DNA from: Lentzea cavernae
GTDB taxonomy: Bacteria; Actinomycetota; Actinomycetes; Mycobacteriales; Pseudonocardiaceae
Assembly (NCBI RefSeq): GCF_014653695.1
Contig: NZ_BNAR01000026.1
Location: forward strand, 1 to 64,000
Reading direction: 5' to 3'
DNA: 64,000 bases
The notes under the pieces: generated by a model
The model's database searches: none
Told to the model about the DNA's origin: nothing
What the model saw: only the letters and a program-made list of their open reading frames with translations
Shown here: positions 1 to 8,870 of the stretch, piece after piece
Position numbering within the stretch: position 1 is the first letter of the stretch
Layout: each line of letters starts with the position of its first letter
Position numbers and translations under genes: made by a program

Positions 1-79
1 CACGGCAAAGAGACCAGATCCAGCAACCCGCGACCCCGCCGAACAGGTTAAAACTCAAGCTAGGGCCGGGCGCGAAACA

Positions 80-115
80 CGGGAGCCCTCCAGGAACGTT
101 CCTGGAGGGCTCCCG
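80..115. terminator. 36-bp perfect palindrome, terminator-like
   Basis: Arms cgggagccctccaggaac and its exact complement meet with no spacer, so the RNA would form a very stable hairpin. It lies 12 bases beyond the stop codon of the minus-strand gene that ends at 128, so it is probably its transcription terminator. It works on either strand and could also end a gene entering from the left. Confidence 0.75.
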
Positions 116-127
116 TTGTGAGGCAGG

Positions 128-1246
128 TCAGGTGCCGAGCAGCGCGGCCGGGTAGGTGCGGGCCGACGCCGTCTCGAAGCGCAGGGCCACGTGGCTGGCC
201 GCGCCGACCACGTCACGCCAGAACCGTTGCAGCGCACCCTTTTCGCTGAGCCCGCTGGTGCCGGCGGCGCGCACCAGCGCCCCCACGGCCTCGACCAGGG
301 TGTCGGCGGAGTAGGCGGCGTTGCGCTCGTTGCGCGCCATCAGCTCCGGCGTGAACGCGCGGTCGTCGAGCACCGCGGTGTTCTGCTCGACCAGCAGCCT
401 CGCCGACTCGATCTGCGCCGACGCGCGCACCAGGTCGATGCCCGCGCTGGTGGAGAGCTTCTTGCCGGTCAGCGCGGTCACGCAGGCGTTGAGCGCGCCC
501 TGCGCCGCCCCGATCGCGGGCACGATGAACGTGAGGCCGCCGACGGCCTGGAACGGCACGTTGTGCGATGCCACGTCCGACCAGCTGTTGCGGCCGGTCA
601 GCATGTCCGTGCGGTCGTAGGACAGGTGCTGCGGCACGAAGACGTCGTCCACGACCACCGAGTGGCTGCTGGTCGCCTTCATGCCGACGCTGTCCCACGT
701 CTCGAGGACGGTGAAGCTCTTGCGCGGCAACGCGAAGAACCGCGCCTGCGGCTCACCGTCGCCCGCCACCACGCCGCAGAGCAGCGCCCACTCGGCGAAG
801 TCGGCGCCGCTGACGTAGGTCCACCGGCCGCTCAGCCGGTGCCCACCGTCCACGACGGACGCCTTGCCCATCGGCGGTTGCCCGGTGACGACGAACGTGT
901 CCGCGCTCTCGCCCCAGATCTCCTGGTGGCCCTCGGCGGGCAGGTGCGCGGCGAAGCGCGAGGACAGCGCCGCGAGCGAGGCGCACCAGGCCGTCGAGGC
1001 GCAGGCCTCGCCGACGATCTGCACGGCGCGGGAGAGCTCGGTGAAGCTCCCCTGGCTGCCGCCCAGACCGGCGGCGACGAAGTGCCGGGCGAACCCCGCC
1101 TCGCGCAGTGCCCCGACCACCTCCGGGGCGAGGCGCCGGTCCCGGTCGGCGGCGGCCGCGTGCTCGGCGGCGAGTAGACGGACCTTCTCAGCGACCGGAA
1201 CGAGTCCGGTGTCCGGCTTGCTCGCCGGATCAGTCCCTGCAGACAC
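128..1246 (-). CDS. acyl-CoA dehydrogenase-fold flavin-dependent monooxygenase (group D type)
   Basis: A 372-residue protein with the three-part acyl-CoA dehydrogenase fold: helical N-terminus (about 15-110), beta domain (about 115-215, with a VSGAD segment and the WDSVGMKAT turn typical of the family) and C-terminal helical bundle. Its length and the lack of an obvious catalytic Glu of true acyl-CoA dehydrogenases favour the HpaB/HsaA/ActVA-ORF5-like group, which use reduced FMN/FAD and oxygen to hydroxylate aromatic or amino-sugar substrates. It would need a flavin reductase, and none is seen here. The GTG start at 1246 has AGGAGG about 9 bases upstream. It is co-directional with the SnoaL-like gene 28 bases upstream, so the two are likely one operon. 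The substrate cannot be told from sequence. Confidence 0.8.
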   Translation of the reverse strand: MSAGTDPASKPDTGLVPVAEKVRLLAAEHAAAADRDRRLAPEVVGALREAGFARHFVAAGLGGSQGSFTELSRAVQIVGEACASTAWCASLAALSSRFAAHLPAEGHQEIWGESADTFVVTGQPPMGKASVVDGGHRLSGRWTYVSGADFAEWALLCGVVAGDGEPQARFFALPRKSFTVLETWDSVGMKATSSHSVVVDDVFVPQHLSYDRTDMLTGRNSWSDVASHNVPFQAVGGLTFIVPAIGAAQGALNACVTALTGKKLSTSAGIDLVRASAQIESARLLVEQNTAVLDDRAFTPELMARNERNAAYSADTLVEAVGALVRAAGTSGLSEKGALQRFWRDVVGAASHVALRFETASARTYPAALLGT

Positions 1247-1274
1247 CTCTTGGACCTCCTGGAAGCGATGTGGA

Positions 1275-1697
1275 TCAGATGGCGACCGGCAGGTCCCGGT
1301 GGATCGTGCGCGACCTGGTGTACAGCCGGCCGTCGACGCGCACCAGCACGTCCTCGATGGCGAACGTCGGCTCGAAGTCGACCTTGCCGTCCGCCGTGGT
1401 GCGCGTGACGAGCGAGCAGTACGTGACGTTGAGGGTGTTCTCGTCGACCTCGTCGATCAGGTAGTGGTCGTTCCAGTGCCGGACGGCGACACCCTTGTAG
1501 CGCGGCAACGCGTGCTTCGCGCCGGCGATCAGCGCGGCCCGGCCCTCGACCTTCTCGCCGCGGTGGGCGTGGTCGGTGACGCCGTCCTCGGTGAACGTCG
1601 CGGCGTAGCCCTCGACGTCCAACCGGTCCAGCAACCGCATCTGCTGCGCGTAGAAGGTCTGCACCTCGAAGTAGGTCTGCGCGCTGACGTTGGACAC
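1275..1697 (-). CDS. SnoaL/NTF2-like protein
   Basis: A 140-residue single-domain protein of NTF2/SnoaL type: an N-terminal helix pair (residues 5-35, with a YAATFTEDG turn) followed by a curved beta sheet ending in RSRTIHRDLP. Relatives include polyketide cyclases, ring-hydroxylating dioxygenase beta subunits and non-enzymatic ligand-binding proteins. Linkage to the flavin monooxygenase-like gene suggests a shared small-molecule pathway. The GTG start at 1697 is preceded by GGGAGGAG. Function is inferred from fold and neighbour only. Confidence 0.75.
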   Translation of the reverse strand: MSNVSAQTYFEVQTFYAQQMRLLDRLDVEGYAATFTEDGVTDHAHRGEKVEGRAALIAGAKHALPRYKGVAVRHWNDHYLIDEVDENTLNVTYCSLVTRTTADGKVDFEPTFAIEDVLVRVDGRLYTRSRTIHRDLPVAI

Positions 1698-1855
1698 GAC
1701 GGGCTCCTCCCGATCCGGTGGTCACCCACCACAGTGCTCACCGGGTCTGGAAAACCGGTGGAGAGCCGGGCCAGTCGGCTCGATCGGCGTTCGACCCGAT
1801 GTCCAGGCGCGGCGGAAACCCTTGGCGTGAGACCGAACCATCGCTAGGAGGGTCC

Positions 1856-2341
1856 ATGTCCAACGACGTTCGAGACGTCGCCAAGTCGGTCGTGGTGCAG
1901 GCCACGATCGAGCAGGCCTTCACGATCTTCGCGGAACGGCCGCTGGAGTGGTGGCCGGAGAAGCACGTGTTCGTCGGGGACCGCCAGGCGATCACGATCG
2001 AGCCCCGCGTCGGTGGCCGCTACTTCGAGCGCGGAGCCGACGGCGAGGAGATCGCCTGGGGCACGATCACCGAGTGGAACCCGCCCCAGCGGCTCGTCAT
2101 GACGTGGCGCGTCGGCCCGTACTGGCAGCCCATCTTCGACGACGAGAAGGCGAGCTTCATCGAGGTCGACTTCGAGGCGGTCGGTCCCGGCACCACGAAG
2201 GTGACGTTGACGCACGCCCAACTGCACCGCCACGGCGAGATCGCGCAGAGCATCCACTCCGCTCTCGACGGTCCGAGCCCTGGCGAGACGCTGGAGAAGT
2301 ACGCGGAGGTCGTGGCGAAGCACGTTCCCCAGCCCGCCTGA
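1856..2341 (+). CDS. SRPBCC/AHSA1-type ligand-binding domain protein
   Basis: A 161-residue START/Bet v1-like protein. Residues 10-150 carry typical AHSA1 features: the ATIEQAFTIF start strand-helix, W-rich beta turns (EWWPEKH, VGGRYFERG, ITEWNPPQRLVMTW) and a C-terminal helix. Members bind hydrophobic ligands or act as polyketide cyclases; many are uncharacterised. The ATG at 1856 was chosen because TAGGAGG lies 5 bases upstream; an upstream extension of the frame has no ribosome site. It is divergent from the SnoaL-like gene, so the two may share regulatory DNA at 1698-1855. Confidence 0.8.
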   Translation: MSNDVRDVAKSVVVQATIEQAFTIFAERPLEWWPEKHVFVGDRQAITIEPRVGGRYFERGADGEEIAWGTITEWNPPQRLVMTWRVGPYWQPIFDDEKASFIEVDFEAVGPGTTKVTLTHAQLHRHGEIAQSIHSALDGPSPGETLEKYAEVVAKHVPQPA

Positions 2342-2358
2342 TCGGCGCTCTCCAGCAC

Positions 2359-2393
2359 AGAGCCCCGCGACTCCCTTCGAGTCGCGGGGCTCT
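2359..2393. terminator. bidirectional hairpin terminator
   Basis: A perfect 15-bp stem (agagccccgcgactc and its complement) with a 5-base loop lies between the convergent SRPBCC gene and ilvN, 17 bases after one stop and 13 bases from the other. It can terminate both. Confidence 0.85.
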
Positions 2394-2406
2394 TCAGTGC
2401 GCCGGC

Positions 2407-2673
2407 CTAGGCGATCAGGGCGGTGTCCCCGGCCGAGTCCACGTCGGCGACGTGGACCACGTCCAGCAGGCGCGCCAGCTGCTTCATCAGCTGGTCGGAG
2501 GTGCGGTCCTCGCGCAGGCCGACGACGACGTCCACCCTGGACAGGTCGCCGTGGCCGGCCGGGACGAAGCTGAGCGACTCCACCTCGACGTTGCGCGACG
2601 AGAACAGCACCACCACGCGGGCCAGCACACCGGGTTTGTTGCGCACCAGCATCATCAGCTTGTGACTGGTCAT
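2407..2673 (-). CDS. ilvN: acetolactate synthase small subunit, ACT domain only
   Basis: An 88-residue regulatory-subunit-like protein consisting of one ACT domain (residues 4-75, with the RNKPGVLARVVVLFSSRNV core that binds branched-chain amino acids in this family). Actinobacterial IlvN is usually about 165-175 residues with a second ACT-like half; here only the first half is present, about the size of E. coli IlvM. It begins one base after the ilvB stop, so translation is probably coupled. Loss of the C-terminal half may change valine feedback inhibition; that is inference. Confidence 0.8.
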   Translation of the reverse strand: MTSHKLMMLVRNKPGVLARVVVLFSSRNVEVESLSFVPAGHGDLSRVDVVVGLREDRTSDQLMKQLARLLDVVHVADVDSAGDTALIA

Positions 2674-2674
2674 C

Positions 2675-4390
2675 TCATTCCTCGAAGTCGGCGTCGAAGA
2701 GCGGCCTGATCCCCCGTGCCGCCATGATCTGGTCGTTCCCGGTGCCCGCGGCCACCATCGGCCACACCTGGGCGTTCTCGCCGACCACGAAGTCGACGAC
2801 GACGGGCATGTCGCGCACCTCCATGGCCTCGAGCACGACGCGGTCGACGTCCTGTTCGGACTCGCAGCGCAGGCCCACGCAGCCCAGCGCCTCGGCGAGC
2901 CGGACGAAGTCGGGGATCCGCCGGGTGTGCGTGTTGAGGTTCGTGTTGGAGTAACGCCCGCCGTAGAACAGGTTCTGCCACTGCCGGACCATGCCGAGGT
3001 TGCCGTTGTTGATCACGGCGACCTTGATCGGGATGCCCTCCAGGGCGCACGTGGCGAGCTCCTGGTTCGTCATCTGGAAGCAGCCGTCGCCGTCGATGGC
3101 CCACACCTGCCGGTCCGGCGCGCCGACCTTGGCGCCCAGCGCGGCGGGCACCGCGTACCCCATGGTGCCGAGGCCGCCCGAGTTCAGGAACGAACCCGGC
3201 CGCTCGTACTTCACGTACTGGGCGGCCCACATCTGGTGCTGGCCGACGCCCGCGGTGTAGATCGCCTCGGGACCGGCGAGCGCGCTGATGCGTTCGATCA
3301 CGTACTGCGGTGCGAGCTTGCCGTCGGCCGGCCGGTCGTAGCCGAGCGGGAACGTCTCGCGCAGCGCGTCCAGCTGCGCCCACCAGTCCCGCAGGTCGCC
3401 GACCGCGCGCACGGCCGAGGTCAGGGCGGCCAGCACGACGCGGCAGTCGCCGACGATGCCGACGTCCGCGCGGCGGTTCTTGTTGATCTCGGCGGGATCG
3501 ATGTCGGCGTGGATGACGCGGGCGCCCGGAGCGAACTCCTCCAGGACACCGGTGACGCGGTCGTCGAACCGGGTGCCGAGCGCGATCAGCAGGTCGGACT
3601 TCTGCAACGCGCCGACCGCGGCCACCGTGCCGTGCATGCCCGGCATGCCGAGGTGCTGGCGGTGCGAGTCGGGGAACGCACCCCTGGCCATCAGCGTGGT
3701 CACGACCGGGATGCCGGTCAGCTCGGCGAAGGCCAGCAACGCGGGCGCCGCGCCCGACCGGATCACGCCGCCACCGACGTAGAGCACGGGGCGGCGCGCC
3801 GACGCGATCAGCCGGACGGCGGCGTCGACGTCGGCCGGCGACGGCGCGGCGCGGTGGTACACCGGCGGTGTCGCGTCCCGGTAGGTCGTGCGGGCGACCT
3901 GCACGTCCTTCGGGATGTCCACGAGCACCGGGCCCGGCCGCCCGCCCGCCGCCACCGCGAACGCCTCCGCGATCACCTGCGGGATGTCCGCCGGGTCGGT
4001 GACCTGGAAGCTGTGCTTCGTGATCGGCAGCGTGATGCTCGCGATGTCGGCTTCCTGGAAGGCGTCCGTGCCGATCACCGGCCTGGCCACCTGGCCGGTG
4101 ACCGCCACGATCGGGACGGAGTCCATGTAGGCGTCGGCCAGGGGCGTGACCAGGTTCGTCGCGCCCGGCCCCGACGTCGCCATGCACACGCCGACCCGGC
4201 CGGTCGCCTGTGCGTAGCCCACCGCGGCGTGCCCCGCGCCCTGTTCGTGGCGCATCAGCACGTGCCTGATCTTCGTGGACTCGAAGAGCGGGTCGTACAC
4301 CGGCAGGATCGCCCCACCGGGGATTCCGAAGATCACTTCGCAGTCGACCGCTTCCAGCGCCCGGATGAGCGCCTGTGCACCCCTACCCAC
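2675..4390 (-). CDS. ilvB: acetolactate synthase large subunit (ThDP enzyme)
   Basis: A 571-residue thiamine diphosphate enzyme with the three domains of acetohydroxyacid synthase: N-terminal Pyr domain with FGIPGGAILP and the catalytic Glu in MRHEQGAGHAA (near residue 48), a central FAD-type domain, and C-terminal PP domain with the GDGCFQMTNQEL ThDP/Mg motif. It joins two pyruvates to acetolactate, or pyruvate and 2-ketobutyrate, at the first common step of branched-chain amino acid synthesis. The GTG start at 4390 has GAGGGG upstream. It sits directly behind a SARP gene and is not followed by ilvC, so it may be a pathway-specific paralogue rather than the housekeeping copy; the window cannot settle this. 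Confidence 0.9.
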   Translation of the reverse strand: MGRGAQALIRALEAVDCEVIFGIPGGAILPVYDPLFESTKIRHVLMRHEQGAGHAAVGYAQATGRVGVCMATSGPGATNLVTPLADAYMDSVPIVAVTGQVARPVIGTDAFQEADIASITLPITKHSFQVTDPADIPQVIAEAFAVAAGGRPGPVLVDIPKDVQVARTTYRDATPPVYHRAAPSPADVDAAVRLIASARRPVLYVGGGVIRSGAAPALLAFAELTGIPVVTTLMARGAFPDSHRQHLGMPGMHGTVAAVGALQKSDLLIALGTRFDDRVTGVLEEFAPGARVIHADIDPAEINKNRRADVGIVGDCRVVLAALTSAVRAVGDLRDWWAQLDALRETFPLGYDRPADGKLAPQYVIERISALAGPEAIYTAGVGQHQMWAAQYVKYERPGSFLNSGGLGTMGYAVPAALGAKVGAPDRQVWAIDGDGCFQMTNQELATCALEGIPIKVAVINNGNLGMVRQWQNLFYGGRYSNTNLNTHTRRIPDFVRLAEALGCVGLRCESEQDVDRVVLEAMEVRDMPVVVDFVVGENAQVWPMVAAGTGNDQIMAARGIRPLFDADFEE

Positions 4391-4430
4391 GATTCTCGCC
4401 CCTCGTCAGAACCAGCGCGGACTTCGGCCG

Positions 4431-5246
4431 TCACCCGGCGAGTTGCCGCTGCAGGTCGGAGTCGGAGATGTGCGAGTCGAGCGACGGGTCGGTGTTGAGG
4501 ATCGCCCGCTGCAGCCGGCGCAGGCGGTCCGACGGCTCGAGGCCGAGCTCGCCGATCAGCGTGTCGCGCAGCGACTGGTAGACCTCCAGCGCCTGCCACT
4601 GCCTGCCCGAGCGGTACAGCGCGAGCATCTGCTGCCCGCACAGGTTCTCGTGCATCGGGTGCTGCGCGGTCAGCATGGACAGCTCGCTCAGCAGCGACTG
4701 GTGCCTGCCGAGCCGGATGTCGGCCTCGATGCGCGCCTCGATGGCGCACAGCTTGGCCTCGTGCAGGCGGGTGACCTCCATGGCGAGGCAGGTGCCGATC
4801 TGCACGTCGACGAGCACCGGGCCGCGCCACACGTCCAGCGCCGCGCGGAACAACCGGGACGCGGACTCGAGGTCGCCGACCTCCATCGCCCGCCGGCCAG
4901 CAGACGCGAGCCGCTCGAAGCTGCGGACGTCGACGTTCTCCTGGGCGACGTCGAGCATGTAGCCGCCGTAGCGGGTGACGAGGACCGACTTGGCGGCGTC
5001 GGGGCTCTCGCTCTGGAGGGCGGCGTCGATCTTCCGGCGGACCTGCAGCACGTATGTCTGCAGTGTGGTCAGAGCACTGCGGGGAGGGGCCATGCCCCAC
5101 AGCTCCTCGATGAGCGTCGCGACGGTCACGACGTTGCCGGCCTGCAGCGCCAGCAGTGCCAGCAGCTGCCGCGGCTTGCTCGCCGACGGCATGATCGAAA
5201 TTCCGTTCTCACGAGCCTCCAGCGGCCCGAGAACCTTGATCTCCAT
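4431..5246 (-). CDS. SARP-family transcriptional activator
   Basis: A 271-residue regulator made of an OmpR-type winged-helix domain (residues 1-95, MEIKVLGPLEA start, PSASKPRQLLALL helix, LQTYVLQVRRKI recognition helix) and a bacterial transcriptional activation (BTAD) domain (about 100-250). SARPs activate antibiotic pathways in actinomycetes. The ATG at 5246 was chosen over the longer frame because it matches the family N-terminus and has a GGGAGGG site. Only 40 bases separate it from ilvB, so it may be the first gene of a SARP-ilvB-ilvN unit. It supports this end of the window being the edge of a biosynthetic cluster. Confidence 0.85.
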   Translation of the reverse strand: MEIKVLGPLEARENGISIMPSASKPRQLLALLALQAGNVVTVATLIEELWGMAPPRSALTTLQTYVLQVRRKIDAALQSESPDAAKSVLVTRYGGYMLDVAQENVDVRSFERLASAGRRAMEVGDLESASRLFRAALDVWRGPVLVDVQIGTCLAMEVTRLHEAKLCAIEARIEADIRLGRHQSLLSELSMLTAQHPMHENLCGQQMLALYRSGRQWQALEVYQSLRDTLIGELGLEPSDRLRRLQRAILNTDPSLDSHISDSDLQRQLAG

Positions 5247-5538
5247 GGAGCCCTCCCCAGCTACGAGTGCGGCGGAACTAGATGCGCACCACAAGTTCAC
5301 ACGAGTGAAGAGGCAAGTCGCCACGGACAGCCACACCTCAGTGAGATGGCTGCCTACTCCCCGAGGGGTGAAAAATTCACGCGGTTGGTCAACCGGTCCC
5401 AAATAATCGCGCTCAGTGATTCTCGATCACCACACGTGAGTACCACTTGAACCGCACCGGCATGCGCGTAACATTCACGTCCGAGAAATGGAACCTCCGT
5501 GCATGGGGACACGGCCGGCTCCTCGTGGGGGTTTGAGA

Positions 5539-6627
5539 ATGGCACAACCGCATCACTCATTCACGCTTCCGGGGGTCGCAAGAACGATCTCCGTCGTGGT
5601 ATATGCACTCGGCTTTGTCGACCTGGTGCACCTGGCCCTGCAGGATCACGGGTTGCTCCAGTCGGGTCTGGGCGCGGCCGATCTGGCATTAATCCTCGCA
5701 ATTCAGCCGCTCTTCGCCCGCACCTCCGCACGACTGCGACTCGCGGCGCTCGCGGCCCAGGCGTTGCTCGTCTTCCTGCCCGCATTGCTGATTGGTCATA
5801 TGTGGGTCGCCATGGCGGGAATCCTCGCGAGCAACGGACTGAGAACGCTGTCGGATCGCACTCGATGGGTCGCGTTCGGCGGCGTGGCGCTCCTGGCCGG
5901 CGCCGTGCAACTGTGGCGCGGTGGTGCCGCCACCACGGCGTTCGTCGTCGTCTCGACCGCGATGACGGCGCTGGCCCTGCACGGTTTCGCCCGCATGGCG
6001 GCCGTGCGGGCGGCGGGCCGCACCGAGATCGCGCGGTCCGCGGTCGCGCAGGAAAGGCTGCGGGTGTCCCGCGACCTGCACGATCTCCTCGGCTACGGCC
6101 TCTCCGCCATCCAGGTCAAGAGCGAGTTGAGCCGCAAGCTCGTCCCGGAGGACCCGGAGGGCGCGCAGGAGGAGCTCACCGAGGTCCTCGAGATCGTCCG
6201 GCGCACGCTCGGCGACGTCCGCTCGATCGCCCGCGGCTACCGCCCGTTGTCGTTGCAGGAGGTGTCGGACTCCACGAAAGCGCTGCTCGCGGCCGCGGAG
6301 ATCGAGGTGGTGATGCGGCTCGACCACGCACCGTTGCCACCGCGGGTCGACCTCGTGCTCGCCGCGGTCCTGCGCGAGGGCATCACGAACGTGCTGCGGC
6401 ACAGCAAGGCGGGCAGCTGCCAGATCGCGGTGCTGGCCCGGGAAGGGCACGTGGAGCTGGACATCGTGAACGACGGCGTGGGGGATCCCGGCGACGGTGC
6501 CGGTTCCGGGGTCGTCAACATGGCCGAACGCGTCGGCGAACTGGGCGGCCGGTTGCGCGCTCGTCAGCTCGGGACCGACCGGTTCCACCTGCACGTGTCG
6601 GTGCCGCTGGACGCGACCGCGGCCTGA
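5539..6627 (+). CDS. sensor histidine kinase, HisKA_3/NarL type
   Basis: A 362-residue membrane kinase. Residues 1-150 contain several hydrophobic segments; then comes a HisKA_3 dimerisation helix with the phosphoacceptor His181 in SRDLHDLLGYGL, and an HATPase_c domain with the N box around EGITNVLRHS and a GSGVVNMAERV glycine box. It resembles DesK-type sensors, whose membrane segments sense bilayer state. ATG 5539 has GGGGGT about 7 bases upstream; an alternative ATG at 5488 would add 17 residues but has a poor site. Its partner regulator lies tail-to-tail with it (4-base gap). Confidence 0.85.
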   Translation: MAQPHHSFTLPGVARTISVVVYALGFVDLVHLALQDHGLLQSGLGAADLALILAIQPLFARTSARLRLAALAAQALLVFLPALLIGHMWVAMAGILASNGLRTLSDRTRWVAFGGVALLAGAVQLWRGGAATTAFVVVSTAMTALALHGFARMAAVRAAGRTEIARSAVAQERLRVSRDLHDLLGYGLSAIQVKSELSRKLVPEDPEGAQEELTEVLEIVRRTLGDVRSIARGYRPLSLQEVSDSTKALLAAAEIEVVMRLDHAPLPPRVDLVLAAVLREGITNVLRHSKAGSCQIAVLAREGHVELDIVNDGVGDPGDGAGSGVVNMAERVGELGGRLRARQLGTDRFHLHVSVPLDATAA

Positions 6628-6631
6628 GCGG

Positions 6632-7237
6632 TCAGAACCAGCCGGACTTGCGGGCGATGCGCACCGCGTCGACGCGGTTGCGGGCGTCGAGCTTGGCGGT
6701 CACGTTCGTCAAATAATTGCGAACCGTGCCGACGGACAGAAAAAGAGTCGCGGCGATTTCCATCGCGTCCGCGCCGTCCGCCGCCAGCCGCAGCACTTCG
6801 AGCTCCCGCGGGGTCAGCGGGCATTCGTCCCCGTCCCACGCGGCCAATGCGAGCTGCGAGTCGATCACCCGCCGGCCGACGGAAACACCCCTTATCGCGT
6901 CCGCCAGCTCGTTGACCGGCGCGTCTTTGAGTATGAAGCCGTTGACGCGCGCGTTGAGCGCCCTGCGCAGCGTTCCCGGACGTCCGAGGCTCGTGAGGAT
7001 GAGCGTGCGGGTCTGCGGTGCGTTCTCGTGGATCAGCGCGGCCGCGGTCAACCCGTCGATCCCGGGCAGGTCGATGTCGAGCACTGCGACGTCCGGCTTA
7101 TTCTCGGTAACCGCCGGCATGATTTCGTCGCCCGTCGCGACCGACGCCACCACTTCGATGTCATGTTCAAGATTCAACAATGCGACGAGCGCACCTCTGA
7201 CCATTTGGACGTCTTCCGCGAGCAACACGCTAATCAT
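6632..7237 (-). CDS. LuxR/NarL-type response regulator
   Basis: A 201-residue regulator: receiver domain (residues 1-118, acidic pair E8/D9, phosphoacceptor Asp54 in VAVLDIDLPG, Thr/Lys switch residues in ILTS and LKDAP) and a C-terminal LuxR HTH (about 135-201, LTPRELEVLRL and LSVGTVRNYL). It is the obvious partner of the convergent HisKA_3 kinase, like DesR of DesK/DesR. The start at 7237 (MISVLLAEDV) fits the family and has GGGGG 7 bases upstream. Convergent placement means the pair is not co-transcribed. Confidence 0.85.
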   Translation of the reverse strand: MISVLLAEDVQMVRGALVALLNLEHDIEVVASVATGDEIMPAVTENKPDVAVLDIDLPGIDGLTAAALIHENAPQTRTLILTSLGRPGTLRRALNARVNGFILKDAPVNELADAIRGVSVGRRVIDSQLALAAWDGDECPLTPRELEVLRLAADGADAMEIAATLFLSVGTVRNYLTNVTAKLDARNRVDAVRIARKSGWF

Positions 7238-7515
7238 CAACGCCCCCATACCTGCCGCGTGTCCGACCCTGAGCCGAGTTTTACACTCGGTGACCGGGTG
7301 CGACAAGCAATCGGGGAAACCCACGGGGAAGCTCGTCCAAATGCCCCAACGTCCAGGCAGTTCAGTAATCGGGCGGTGACGTCGAGTAACACACGCCTGT
7401 CCGCTGAGTGATCGTGATCTGGCCTTGATCGGCGGACACAACCGTCAAAGCGGCAGGGAGAGCCCCAATATCAGTAATTCGAATGGGCGATTCTCGGTAC
7501 GCGCTTTCGGAGTGC

Positions 7516-8196
7516 TTACCGCGTCTCTCCCCACCGTTCCAGGAGTTCGAGTCCGCCGTCCGCCGTGATGACCTGTCCCTGGATCCACGCCGCCTCGTCC
7601 GTGCACAGCAACGCGACCGCGTTCGCCACGTCCTCCGGCACGGTGACGCGACCGGACGGACTCCTGATCGCGAGCCGGTCCACCAGGTCGGGGTCGATGT
7701 TCATCGGTCCGTTGTCGACGATCGTCGTGACGACCGCGTTCACCGCCACCCGGTACCACGCCATCTCCAGCGCGAGAGTGCGGATCACACCGTGCACGGG
7801 AGTCACCGTGTAACCGGCGACGACGACGCGACCACCGTCGACGAACGTCTTCGCGAGCGGCTCCACGACGTTCAGCAGGGGCGTCAGATCCGGGGAGACC
7901 GCGTGGTGCACGAACAGGTCCAGCCGCCCGCGTTCCAGCTTCACCCGCTCCAGCAGGGTGCGCACCGCGTTCTCGTCGTGGATGTCCAGCGACACAACGG
8001 ATGCCGACCCCGGCTTGCCGCTGAGCACGAGCAGGGCGCGTTCCGCGTCGACGTCGCCGGGGGACGTGGTGATGATGACGTGTGCGCCGTTGTCGCAGAG
8101 CTTGCTCGCCACGGCAAGCCCGAGACCGTGCGTCCCGGAGGTCACCAGAGCGATCTTTCCTTCGAGTCCTAGGCGCGTGTTGACCGGTTCGATCAT
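7516..8196 (-). CDS. SDR-fold protein lacking the catalytic motif
   Basis: A 226-residue Rossmann protein: the nucleotide loop TSGTHGLG (a TGxxxGxG variant) near the N-terminus, a conserved core, RTLALEMAWYRVAVNAVV, and a C-terminal GQVITADGG. The region that normally carries the Ser-Tyr-Lys triad is shortened by roughly 20 residues: after GGRVVVAGY the chain runs straight into TPVHGVIRTLALE, so no YxxxK is present. It may be a non-catalytic nucleotide-binding protein or a decaying gene. ATG 8196 is the family-like start; a longer GTG start at 8244 exists. The start codon lies 66 bases downstream of the TetR gene's stop, both on the minus strand. Confidence 0.7.
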   Translation of the reverse strand: MIEPVNTRLGLEGKIALVTSGTHGLGLAVASKLCDNGAHVIITTSPGDVDAERALLVLSGKPGSASVVSLDIHDENAVRTLLERVKLERGRLDLFVHHAVSPDLTPLLNVVEPLAKTFVDGGRVVVAGYTVTPVHGVIRTLALEMAWYRVAVNAVVTTIVDNGPMNIDPDLVDRLAIRSPSGRVTVPEDVANAVALLCTDEAAWIQGQVITADGGLELLERWGETR

Positions 8197-8262
8197 GATC
8201 CTGACCACCTCGTTGTCCGGGTGGCGATCGACACTGCGCCCCACTGCTAGGGCCGAACTCGA

Positions 8263-8853
8263 CTACTTCTTGCGCAAACCCTCCAGAACCCGAAGGATCG
8301 CGCGTTCGACCTCGCGTCCGGTGCGCTTCGGATCGGACGAGCTCGCGATGGTGCTCGCGGCCGTGGACAGTGCTCCGAACAGCAGCCGGGCCATGATCTC
8401 CACCGGCGCCTCCTCGATCTCACCGGCGTCCACGAGCAGTTGCACGGCCGTGCGGAGCAGACCGAAGCTGTACTGCTCCTCCGCCTCACGCCAGCGTTCC
8501 CAGCCCATCACGACCGGCGCCTCGTGGACGATGATCCGCTGGTACTCCGGTTCGAGGCACTTGCGGACGTACGCGCGCAGACCGGCGACGGCGGTGTCCC
8601 AGGGGTCGCCCCCACCGGTGACCACCGCGGTGAGCGATTCGATCGACCGGGTCTCGACCTGGGTGAAGGCCGCCTCGAACAACGCCTGCTTGCCGCTGAA
8701 GTGGTGGTAGAGCGCGCCTTTGGTGACGCGGGCGCGCTTGACCAGCTCGTCGAGCGAGGTGCCGGCGTAGCCGCGTTTGGTGAACAGGTCGACGGCGCTG
8801 TCGACGAGCGCCTGCCTGGTCGACTCCGAGTACTCGGAGCGTCGTGTTCGCAC
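8263..8853 (-). CDS. TetR-family repressor
   Basis: A 196-residue regulator with an N-terminal TetR HTH (STRQALVDSAVDLF helix, then VTKGALYHHFSGKQ recognition region) and a helical ligand-binding C-terminus of the TetR_C class. It faces a two-gene plus-strand unit (hypothetical + SDR), with two palindromes in the shared promoter region, the usual autoregulated layout. GTG 8853 leaves the whole palindrome outside the gene; GTG 8871 is an in-frame alternative that abuts it. The inducer is unknown. Confidence 0.85.
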   Translation of the reverse strand: MRTRRSEYSESTRQALVDSAVDLFTKRGYAGTSLDELVKRARVTKGALYHHFSGKQALFEAAFTQVETRSIESLTAVVTGGGDPWDTAVAGLRAYVRKCLEPEYQRIIVHEAPVVMGWERWREAEEQYSFGLLRTAVQLLVDAGEIEEAPVEIMARLLFGALSTAASTIASSSDPKRTGREVERAILRVLEGLRKK

Positions 8854-8870
8854 ACACGAAACGTATCTCA

